Assembly: GCF_964204645.1 (NCBI RefSeq)
Contig: NC_134027.1
Span: 25,594,485 to 25,658,484, forward strand
DNA: 64,000 nucleotides
From: Tubulanus polymorphus
Taxonomy: Eukaryota; Nemertea; Palaeonemertea; Tubulaniformes; Tubulanidae
Direction of reading: 5' to 3'
In this document: one piece after another, positions 54,080 to 64,000 of the stretch
Position numbering within the stretch: position 1 is the first letter of the stretch
Layout of the letters: each line of letters opens with the position of its first letter
Made by a program: the position numbers and the translations under genes
Notes under the pieces: model-generated
Told to the model about the DNA's origin: nothing
The model's input: only the letters and a program-made list of their open reading frames with translations
The model's database searches: none

Positions 54080-56865
54080 TCTCTACTGTTATAAATATTA
54101 TGTATGTAGTATTGTGTATGTAATATGAGAAGCCCTGTTCTCTCTCCCTCTCTCCCTCTCTCTCTGTTCTCACGGAGAAAGTTATCCCAGGAATCCTCTG
54201 TTTTCTGACGTGTTTCGTCAACACTTCTCTTTCATTCTCGCGAGGAGAGAGTTTTTACCGAACGAACAATGCCCTGTGTATCTTTACGTTACTGATGTTG
54301 TCTTGGATTTATTGAATTCCTGATTTACCCTCGGTTTTTTCGTACCCCTTCTCATCTGCCGGTTCTGATGGTATATGAATTTTTCTTGTGGATTATGAAT
54401 ATCGGATTGATCATTGACTGCTGGAGCCATTGGTGAACTGATTGTCTGCTGGGGCCGGTTGCATAATCACGGCTTAGACTCAAGACCTGTCTAAGACCAT
54501 CTTAGTTGCATAGCCAATCTAACAACTTAAGACCAGTCTTAAATCATAAGTCTTAAGATTTTAGACAAACATATAGACTTCAGTCATAACTATGCAACCA
54601 GCTCCTTGAGCCAATCAGTAAACTAATGGTTACTGGAGTCATTGGAAATCTGATTGTCTGCTGGAGTCATCAGTAAACTGATCAATTACTGGAGTCACTG
54701 GTGATTGCTAGAGTCATATAAGTAAGCTTTGAATGTTTAGATATCCGAAATGTCTACAAATTCGCCCTCTGTGAGCAGTTAATCGAACTAGACGGAAGTG
54801 TTACTATATCATTGAATTTTTGATATGATAGTGTGTTACACTGACACCAGGGGACTCTTCAATTCGAATTACCAAATTTGGCTCATTCCCTAGTGTAATT
54901 TGCATCAGGAAATAGCGGTAGGTGGAAGTCGGATAGAATATTGTTCTATGTTTCTGTCGATTTGGTGAAAGGTTACAGTTTGAGTGACACGAGGGTCTGC
55001 TCCGATCGCGTTTAGGATTCGTTACAACTGAACCGTGTATGAAGTATTGATGTATGGAGCGAAATCTCGTGTTAATGCTGATCTAATTATGTTGTTAGCG
55101 TCGCTGATGTAAGGATTGTCCGCACTTTGCTAAATCTGTCATCGGCAATTCTTGTCAAGCGAGCTGACCCTTTTCGTATCGGTATCAAAGATGCGGAGAG
55201 ATGTAGAGACATCCGACCGGTCTCTCTGATTCTTCTCTCTATCTCCGCTCTCTTCTTTCTTCTCCCCTTCTCTTCTCTCACCCTCTCTCAGCCTGAGAAT
55301 AGGTCTTGTTTTTAATTCCACTCTAGAAGCTCACACGCTAACCCGCGGGTGCCGCGTATGTCAGAGTGAGGGTTTGCACGAATTCCTTTCAAGTAGTAAA
55401 AGTGTTGCTGTAGATGAGTTGATCAATGACTCTGGCTGTCGTGACTTCCTGCTCAGTGATTGAGAGGGATCAGTTTAAATAGGTTCACAGAGTTCATAGA
55501 ACATACATCAGACACCCTTTACACAGGCATGACTTAGATTAAGATCGGTCTAAGCTCATCTTAAGACTCAACCTTATTCCTTAACCTGTGCACGTTTCCG
55601 AAATCTGCAGAGTGGGCGCTGACATGAATCAGAAAAATCTAGAAAAGAATTAGGGAAAACTCGGGAAATTTATAAATTAGCGGATAGTCGCACCACCCTG
55701 AGCTGGTTTCCAAAGTTTTTGAAATCTTGAGTTGTGAAAATAGGTTGAGTTGAATTACTTCATTCTGAGATCTTCTCCCTCTCTCCTCTAACTCTCCTTT
55801 CCTCGCTGCTCTTCCCCTCTTTCTGCCCGTCGATGTTGGATTCGAGTTTCTGTTACCATGGTAACAATGTGATTTGTAGCGTTGTCGTTGGTTCGGTATT
55901 AAAACGTGCTTTCATTAATATCCCCAAATACAGTTACAGCGTTTATGCGACTGTTTCTAAACGAACTAAAACATCTCTCTCTCTCTCTCTCTCTCTCTCT
56001 AATCGGATATTATTACCTAAATTCATTTTTATTGCCGATAAGAAGAAATGATAGTTGGAAAAGTTTCGACAATGGAACAAATGCGTTAATGTTTTTGCTT
56101 TGGCCATGTGCATTCGGTGGAACTCGCAAAAACGAAAATGACTCCTAGAATAGGATCTGGCACCATTGACACGGGAAACCTAAAAACTTGTAAATCTGAC
56201 TCCTAAAAGAAAAACAAATTCATCCAAAAACCCGGAAATCTCGGGGAATTCGGATGATGCTATTGACCACACGTATCTTTATCAATACATGATTCAATGA
56301 TAAATGATTGAATTGACCAAAAAATATCTCCATTCACCTTCGACAGACTCATTCGGACAATTTTGAGTCATAACACGGAGAAATTCCTGTGGGAAAATGC
56401 GGGAAGACTGAAGGGAATTAGGTAATTGATGGAAAGTAGAAGTCAGTGATTTCTCGGCGTTCGTTGAAATTCCAGTCAGCCGTGTGTATGTTGATGTATC
56501 TGTTTGGGAAGCGTCCAGATGTCTATGACTTGTTTAAGAGTATGTGAGTTTATCGTAGCGTGAACTCCTGCGACGACGACGCCGACGACGACGCCGACGA
56601 CTACGTGTCAATAAGTTGTTATACCGCGCATCATCGAGTTTTTCGAGAGATTTTTTCGCCGTGTATGTGAGAAAGTTTCCGATGATTTCGCGTCGTGTCG
56701 TCGTACGGTGTCTGAACGTTGTCGCTGGATGATGGTGTGTTGTAGGGTGAAACAATGGGGCTCACATTGTTTTTTACCGATAATCGAAACCGTTACCGAT
56801 ACAAAATCAGCGCAGGAATTATAGATTCGTTAATACGAAATACTGTTCAACTGACGGTTGTCCAA
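54080..56865. other. Gene-free stretch, foldback B copy
   Basis: 54451-54606 is a foldback-B element. CT-rich patches lie at 54140-54165, 55225-55290 and 55975-56000. A GAC-rich run (GACGACGACGCCGACGACG) lies at 56571-56600. No gene supported. Confidence 0.5.
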
Positions 56866-56869
56866 GATT

Positions 56870-57190
56870 GCTGTATCTGGGACTGACCAGATTATGAGAG
56901 AACATCCCAGATTACCGTCAGCCTTACTGTATTTCAGACTGCCCTGATTGCTGTGAGACCATCCAAGATAACCTTTTTTTCTATGAGCCTCGTATTTGGG
57001 ACTACCCAAATTACTGAGAGACCATCCCAGATTACTGTCGGCCTTTTTGTATCAGGGACTGCCCTGATTACTGTGAGACCATACCAGATTACTGTCAGCC
57101 TTTCTGTATTTTGGGACTGCCCCGATTACAGAGAGACCATCCAAGATCGTGTCTATCCTAGATTACTACAAACCTGTCCTGGATTACTGT
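56870..57190. repeat. Degenerate tandem repeat, about 62-bp units
   Basis: Five or six units with GAGACCATCCCAGATTACTG, TCAGCCTTTCTGTAT and GGGACTGCCC. Confidence 0.85.
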
Positions 57191-57299
57191 GAAAATGTCA
57201 CTGCGTATTTCTGTGGCCTTCTCGATTCTCTGCAGGGTTGAGAATATTTGAGATTGTGTCTGAAATAAGATGGTGTTGTTGAAATAATGGCTCATGTAT

Positions 57300-57830
57300 T
57301 GAGCTGGTATGTGTGTGCCGCATGGCATGTGTGCGGTTTGCTGGATGGTGTGTGTGCTGGATGGTATGTGTGTGCTGTGTGCTGGGTGGTATGTGCGCCG
57401 TGTGCCGGTTGGTATGCGTGTTGGATGTGTGTGTGCTGGGTGGTGGATGGTGTGTATGCCGTGTGCCGGATTGTGTGTGCCGTGAGCTGGATGGCGTGTA
57501 TGCTATGTGCCGGATGGCGTGTATGCCGTGTGCCGGATGGTGTGTGCTGTGTGCTGGGTGGTATGTGCGCCGTGTGGCGGTTGGTATGCGTGTTGGATGT
57601 GTGTGTGCTGGGTGGTGGATGGTGTGTGCCGGATGGTGTGTATGCTGTGTGCCGGATGGTGTGTGTGCTGTGTGCTGGATGGTGTGTGCTGTGTGCCGGA
57701 TGGTGTGTATGCTGTGTGCTGGATGGTGTGTGCTGTGTGCCGGATGGTGTGTATGCTGTGTGCCTGAGTGTGCTGGATGGTACATGCACTGAATGGTACA
57801 TGTACCAGATGGTTCATAGTTTGGTTCATG
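57300..57830. repeat. TG-rich minisatellite
   Basis: Units of GTGCTGGATGGTGTGTGCTG and GTGCCGGATGGTGTGTATGC. The array is open in several frames on both strands only because it lacks TAA/TAG/TGA words. Confidence 0.96.
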
Positions 57831-58344
57831 GTTCGTAGTGGTACTGGGTCGAGAATTAAAATGAGCTTGCATCCGTCCGCATTCGAATGCTTAATGACAG
57901 CTATCTGGGGAACTGTGACTCGAATAATATTATTCTGATTAATTAGTTTCGAGGCTAAAGGCAGATTTCTCTTCTTTATTTATATCAAAATTTCAGACTG
58001 TGTTGATTGGTGTTGACAAGTGATGTGATTAATACATACATAGTCAGAATGTGATGAATATAACATCATTAGAATCATCGTCGTGTCTGTAGCAATCAGC
58101 ATCAATGATTGCCTGCCTGTGTGCCTCCTGTATAGTGCCATCACTGACCATAGCTGACCCTTACTGAACAAAGCTGATCACCACTGACCACTGGCTACTG
58201 CTATTGACATCACTGACCACTGGCTACTGCTGTTGACCAGTTTAGTAATTTCTCAGTATACGTGACTGTACATACCGTATGCATATAAATCCCTAAGAGT
58301 AGCTGCAGCTGCTGCGTGACATGACTTAAATCAGCTTATTTATT

Positions 58345-58845
58345 GGGAGGACCTGATCAGGAAGGTCCTGCCTCCCTGACACTGACTGTGGAGGTCCTGC
58401 CTCCCTGACACTGACCGTGGAGGTCCTGCCTCCCTGACACTGACCGTGGAGGTCCTGCCTCCCTGACACTGTTCAGGGAGGTCTTGCCTCCCTGATCAGC
58501 GTCAGGGAGGTCCTGCCTCCCTGACACTGACCGTGGAGGTCCTGTCTCCCTGACACTGATCAGGGAGGTCTTGCCTTCCTGATCAGCGTCAGGGAGGTCC
58601 TGCCTCCCTGACACTGATAGTGGAGGTCCTGCCTCCCTGACACTGATCAGGGAGTTCTTGCCTCCCTGACGCTGATCAGGGAGTTCTTGCCTCCCTGACG
58701 CTGACCGTGGAGGTCCTGCCTCCCTGACACTGACCGTGGAGGTCCTGCCTCCCTGACACTGACCGTGGAGGTCCTGCCTCCCTGACACTGACCGTGGAGG
58801 TCCTGCCTCCCTGACACTGATCAGGGAGGTCCTGCCTGACCTTAT
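58345..58845. repeat. 29-bp minisatellite
   Basis: The unit is GAGGTCCTGCCTCCCTGACA followed by CTGACCGTG; alternative units carry CTGATCAGG. The unit is partly self-complementary (GGAGG and CCTCC), so hairpins are likely. Confidence 0.96.
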
Positions 58846-59864
58846 CTGAGAAATATTCGATATGAAATAATCTTATATTTCGTGATGAAGACAATATTCC
58901 AGTTTTTCTATTATATTGACTCATTTTGTTAATAGCAACTCATTCTAACAATTTATGTGAAATCGACGTAGCCCCTTCAGGGCACTGTTTATTGTCTCTG
59001 TTTTACTATAACCCGGGGGCGACGTATATTTCGTCGAAAGTTTGTCAATCATTTCCATGGTTTCTGATTGTGATTATAGTCGTGAGCTTCGAGGTTAAGT
59101 ATTCGTGAGGTTTGTATAAAAGTAAATCATTTTATTACACGGATACTGGGTTCACTTAGAGTTCACTTAAATCACGACTGTGCTGCTTAGTATCGCCTTG
59201 GATCTTTAAGACTGATTGGCTCTAGGTCTATGATGGTCTCGGACTGGTCTTAAGTCTAAGCCCTGACAGTTCCCACATTGTGAGTTTAATTTTACTAAGT
59301 TGCTCTTTTGCTTACTTCCATTGTTAGTTGACTGGTCTGAATCCTGAATCCCTATTGATCTTTCTTATAAACTATTTATGAAGAACCGTTAGGATTGAAT
59401 TTTTAATGTTGGTTTGTGAGTGGATTTTCAATGATATTTCCGATCGTTAAGAGCATAGATGATATAAACCGGCGCTGATCCCAAGGACAATGCGAGTTTT
59501 CTTAAGAGAATTCCATTTAGATATTTCAAATTCTGCACGCGCACGCGTTAAGACATCAACCCCGAGGAGAGAAGAATTGAATTCTGTATGCGGTTGTAAG
59601 CGATGATGGATATCTTGGTTTCAGGCGTTGTTTAAATGCCACCACTTCCGTACGTGTATAGAGTGTATATGAATCATTGAAGCGTGTTGTCTCTCCTCGG
59701 AACGGAGCGTAGCGCCAAACGGCTACAGCTCTGTAAATACGAATATGATATGAATGTATCGATGCGGGTTTCGCGTTACCGGGAAATATTCTTTACCGAA
59801 GTAATATGATATTCTACGATCTGTTGGAAAAGAACGCGATACGACGAAATGAAACCGTTCAATC

Positions 59865-60045
59865 AAAACACTAGCGACACCTGGTGGTTGCTCACTTGCC
59901 AATAGTGGAATCCTCTTGCCATGGTCGATTTCCTACTGCACGCTAGCGCACCTGGTGGATCCTCACATGCCGCAGGTGGAATCCTCAATTGCGGCATATT
60001 TGATATTTTACTGCACACTAGTGACACCTGGTGGATACTCAGTTT
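59865..60045. repeat. Three 74-bp units with a CTCF-like core
   Basis: The units share CTGCACACTAGCGACACCTG and GTGGATCCTCAC. CACCTGGTGG occurs at the same place in each. A fourth related site at 52660-52684 shares CTGCACGCT and CACCTGCTGG. Confidence 0.8.
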
Positions 60046-60200
60046 GGCTATTAGTAAATAAGATCTGATGAGTTTATACCAATATTTGACGGTGATGAGA
60101 GACATTTTGACATTCTGTATAGCTAAGCTCTTCAGACTAAGCAAACTCTCGTGATTTGTGCTCCTGTTAATAAAGCTTTATTTATTTTCCTCTTTTTCAG

Positions 60201-60248
60201 ATCAAGGGACTATAAACATTGACATCTAGATTGGCCTATATGTATATC
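60201..60248 (+). other. Candidate small plus-strand exon
   Basis: A 48-bp segment between CCTCTTTTTCAG and GTAAGTAT, both strong. All three frames contain a stop. Confidence 0.22.
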
Positions 60249-63184
60249 GTAAGTATATATTATTAACTATTTTTTCCATTGTGGTTCTCAGTCCTTTTCA
60301 ATCGCTATTAGAAAATATTGGAAATGAATCAGAAATAAGTTGACACTGTGATAAAACTTCACAATAAATCATCATTCATTCTTTCATTAGTTGACACTAT
60401 TGACCCCAGGCTTGCAGCAAGTCTGAAAAGTGCTTATTTTCGGAAAGTTTTTAGAAAGGCGCCGATAAGTTAGAAGCTTATTTTCCCGCTTAACTACTGT
60501 ACCCTGTTTCACAGTTGTGAGTTAGGATTTGAGTTAACTCATTGAAAATGAACTAATTTTAACTCACAGTTAACTATAACTCATGACTGTGGAACTGGAT
60601 ACTGAAAGTCATGACTTACGACTCTATGTCATGGCAGGAATTTTCGACCGACAAATTTTATTGCAGTCTTTACGTCTTATGTGTAATTTGATTGCAAACG
60701 CATTTTCCTATTTCATGACTTGTACAATTTTACCTCGAAGCGCGGACAAAATTCTGGACGGAATCAAATTTATCGACGAAAGTTTTCCGAAAAAATTTCG
60801 AGCGATTCGAAATTCAGCGCGGCGGATCATGCGATCGTCGGTAAAAATTGAATTGTAAACCGCGTCGTTCGTCGTCGCCGGCGACTGATCGAAAATCGAT
60901 GGATTATCAATTTGGACGTTGATGCGCTCACCGCGAGCACGAGACAGGACACGCCACCGAGCGCGATGCCCAACACGCTCGTGTTGTTTCTAGCGAAACA
61001 TCGGGCGATTAACCGCCTGTTGTCAAATCCCGCGAGGATCTCGTATCTCACCACTCATTTAATTTATGATATAATATGATTTATTTTTCATTTTTTATAT
61101 CGAATTTTCACTGAATTAATGAATAAACGATAAACATTAAAATATGATGATATTAGGACGAAGAACTGCTTTGATGCAACAGTTACCTTGTGTACAAGAA
61201 AGCAGCCATAAAGAAGAAAGATGATATAATGAAACAAATAGTACAATATTGAATAGAAAAGGCAATAAGAGTTAGAGATGATTGAAGAAATTCCACCTCA
61301 TTGTGTTGAATAATGGGCAGACCGCTTTAGTGCATCTGCACCACAGTGCGGTGTATTGTGAGTAACTAATATTCAACTACGTTTTTGACCGGTGCTGCCA
61401 TCTTTCAATAGAGATAAAAGCTTATTACTAATAACATCAATACACCATGATGCGGTGTACTAGCAATAGTAAATCATCGATTAATACACCGCAGTGATTT
61501 TCATATAAGATTTTGAACTTTGTTTCTGAAGATATTAGTCGTTCATCGAAAGTTTGTTCTAAATTTTCAGTATTGACATAAGTTTTTTTATAGAAACTTT
61601 GCACAGAGAGATAAAATGAGAGAAAAAAATTGCATCGCACACTATCATTTTAGATCAAGTGCAATGATAGGTTTAATGGTGATAGAAAAGTTTCTGTATG
61701 TCTGCTAAGCAGCTCCGGATGAGAGGAAAAAAATCGCGTTGGTATTTGACTTAAGGAACTGACCGTTGTAAAAAATGATAACGTATTCATAGGCCGATAA
61801 CATTTATTTAGATGGAGTACAGGATGAGAGGTTTGTGGCGAGGGGTTGAGGGGCATATTTATCAAACTCGTATGACATTTCTTAGATGAGATTTGCGTAT
61901 TGCATAAGATGTATGGATATACAGCGCGATACATTGTCTATTCCCCGGCCGATGATTTTACGGACGCCGGAATGACTGATGTATGTTCGACTTCGCGATA
62001 TGAAACTGACCGATTTCCCATATGGGAGCTCGGTGACTGATTTCCAATACGGGGGAAGATAGTGTCTGATTAGAGGCGACTAGCGCGGGGGAAAAGTGAT
62101 TTCGTTGTGACTGATTCTCCAGAGTGGGCGAAAGACATCATTGCATAATGCATCATCGCGTGCATGCAGGGTCGCGACGACTCCTTGATTCCTTAAAAAC
62201 TCATTCTCAGCTGAAAATGCTTTCAGAGGTGTTTGAAACTCCGTTGATTTCAGCAAAATACCTATAACACCTGATATGAAAGCTACTTTAAATTTGAAGC
62301 TTTTTCCTTTAAAATCCCTCATTCCCAAATGAAATTTATGTCGGAAACATATAGAAATTCTGGCTGAAAATGAATTCAGGGTTGATTTCGAACCTAGACT
62401 CAGATTGAGCCTATTTCCGATTACTCTATCAGTTATGGATGTTCGTAGGTAGTGCAGTTATAAAATCTAAAGCACCACGCTTTTGATACTAAAACAACAA
62501 GTTGAAATTAATCACAGAGATTCTGATAGAAATAAATGTTTTCACTCCGGGTTTGAACGCTGAGACAGATGGAGACTCCTTTATATGAGGCAGTTCATCC
62601 CAAAGCTGGAGCTGAATAATAAAGTGACCCCCTTTCCTTCTAGTAGGTTCAGTTTTGAACGTAGAACTTTACAACTGGCTCCTGATTCATAGATTCTTAT
62701 GTTCCAGCCTAGAATTTTCAAGGCAATCAGTTCTTCAACTCGAGTTCAATATTTTTGTGCCAGCGTTTTTTCGCGTCCGAAGACAATAGGGACTGGTGGC
62801 AAAAGGGTTAAAACCAAATACTGTAATTTCAATCAGTTTAACTCGTGATGTGTGGCTTTTCATTAGTTTTATTGCGAGGGATTTGACGCCACGCGTTTGT
62901 TGGTAATTTGCGTAACGCGGTAGCGCCGGTTAACAGCGGCGAGGATTTAGTGACTAGATGGCGCCCGCGAGGTCATCAATCTCAATAAATACTCATTGTC
63001 GTTGACATCGGTAAAACACATCAGAATCCGTCGCCGCTGCGAGGATCGAACGTGGGAGGGGGAAATTAACTGACAACGATTTGAAAATAATCCCTACACG
63101 TGGTTTATAAATTAGTCTTGTCTATTTGTATACGGAAACTGCTGCTGCTGCGTGGGTTTGTTTGTTATATATTATTTTTATGTG

Positions 63185-63372
63185 GTACAAACATAGGGCA
63201 GACAGACAAAGGGCAGACAGCGGAAAGATCATGGACGGGCAGACGGATAAATAGATAGAAGACAGGACAGACGATCTGGCAGAGGACAAACGGATGGACA
63301 GAGAAGGACAGACTGAGATGCACAAACTGACAGGCGGACAAAAGAGGACATATTGGCAGACTGATGGACTGG
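63185..63372. repeat. GACA-rich imperfect repeat
   Basis: GGACAGAC, GGGCAGACAG and related words recur on the plus strand. Confidence 0.8.
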
Positions 63373-63741
63373 CGCTAAACTGCAAATGATTCAGTAAAAT
63401 TAGGAATAGTTACTGATGAGAATCAATCCGGTTTGCTTTGTGGAACTGGGCCGTGTACCTTGCAGTATCTGAGAAGGAAGGCACTTTGTAACGTCAGTGG
63501 CTAATGGGTCTCCAACCTTCAATCAACCAAACACTAAAAGTTTGTATCGATGACAGACATAATGTCGTTAATCTCTCTCTCTCTCTGTGATGGTTTGTGG
63601 TATCTACAGCTCGCAGAGCAGCGCTATCTGATGATGATATTAATGATGGGTGCGGTTCCCTCCTTGGTATAGTTATTTACAATGAAACCATCATGTGACG
63701 TTAACCGGCGATTTACAATCATTTATCACACGATGAATTAC

Positions 63742-64000
63742 AGGTAATACCAACACGAGGAACATTACACGTAATACCAACACGAGGAACATTACACGTA
63801 ATACCAACATGAGCATTATACGTAATACCAACACGAGGAACATTACACGTAATACCAACACAAGGAACATTTCAGGTAATACCAACATGAGGAGCATTAT
63901 ACGTAATACCAACACGAGAAACATTACACGTAATACCAACATGACGAACATTACATGTAATACCAACATGAGGAACATTACACGTAATACCAACACGAGG
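63742..64000. repeat. 27-bp minisatellite running off the window
   Basis: The unit is AATACCAACACGAGGAACAT then TACACGT, about ten copies, open at the right edge. Because 27 is a multiple of three, it gives a long open frame on the minus strand that is not a gene. Confidence 0.95.

Larger units (their letters stand above)
58850..63180. other. Gene-poor stretch with scattered repeats
   Basis: Contains the 74-bp units above, foldback A (60501-60602), a candidate small exon (60201-60248) and dispersed repeat G (61310-61490). The small open frames here match nothing I recognise. Confidence 0.5.

Noticed and set aside
57198-57872. Open frames of 100-220 codons on both strands, Cys/Val/Trp-rich or His/Thr-rich
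   Set aside because: They coincide exactly with a TG-rich minisatellite, are open in several frames and have no domain or splice context.
58357-58924. Repetitive Gly/Arg/Ser open frame
   Set aside because: Produced by a 29-bp minisatellite. The period is not a multiple of three and the frame cycles.
63691-63996. Hydrophobic repeated frame resembling a multi-pass membrane protein
   Set aside because: It is the 27-bp minisatellite read in frame. The hydrophobic pattern is a by-product of the unit.

Overview
The window is invertebrate animal nuclear DNA. It carries one large, intron-rich gene on the minus strand and a long gene-poor, repeat-rich flank. The gene is reelin (RELN), a secreted extracellular-matrix glycoprotein. 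I traced it exon by exon on the minus strand from a signal peptide at 29166 to a stop codon at 318. There are 53 coding exons, every junction is GT/AG, and intron phase is consistent at all 52 junctions. The spliced CDS is 10,092 nt (3,363 residues plus stop), close to the roughly 3,460 residues of vertebrate reelin. The protein order is signal peptide, reeler domain, F-spondin-like N-terminal region, then eight reelin repeats. Each repeat has an A subrepeat, an EGF-like module and a B subrepeat, with Asp-box (BNR) motifs in the subrepeats. I cannot name the species. Reelin occurs across many bilaterians, and the short introns and repeat types fit a marine invertebrate such as a lophotrochozoan. 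That is inference.

Layout: 1-317 lies beyond the last visible exon. 318-29166 is RELN, with introns from 69 bp to 2.9 kb that contain small dispersed repeats, foldback elements and a 130-bp AT microsatellite. 29167-32500 is the 5' flank. It has a tRNA-Pro(CGG) gene at 30849-30920, a CpG-rich stretch at 31250-31700 with a CRE palindrome and two CACGTG E-boxes, and candidate non-coding exons on both strands. 32500-64000 has no protein gene I can support. It is dominated by at least a dozen unrelated minisatellites and microsatellites, MITE-like elements and several families of short foldback elements.

Main points of interest. RELN keeps its full eight-repeat architecture but lacks, in my hand alignment, the two repeat-6 lysines needed for VLDLR/ApoER2 binding in vertebrates. 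It also lacks the long R6-R7 linker that holds the vertebrate C-t cleavage site. The last exon ends in a stop codon embedded in a good splice donor, so a C-terminal region may lie outside the window. One 69-bp intron inside the repeat-4 EGF module is in frame and free of stops. In the flank, short foldback elements with shared CCAGTT-type ends recur, and one family seems to have expanded into three separate satellite-like arrays. No entirely new genetic system is evident. All similarity statements come from my memory of family sequences and hand translation, not from a search.
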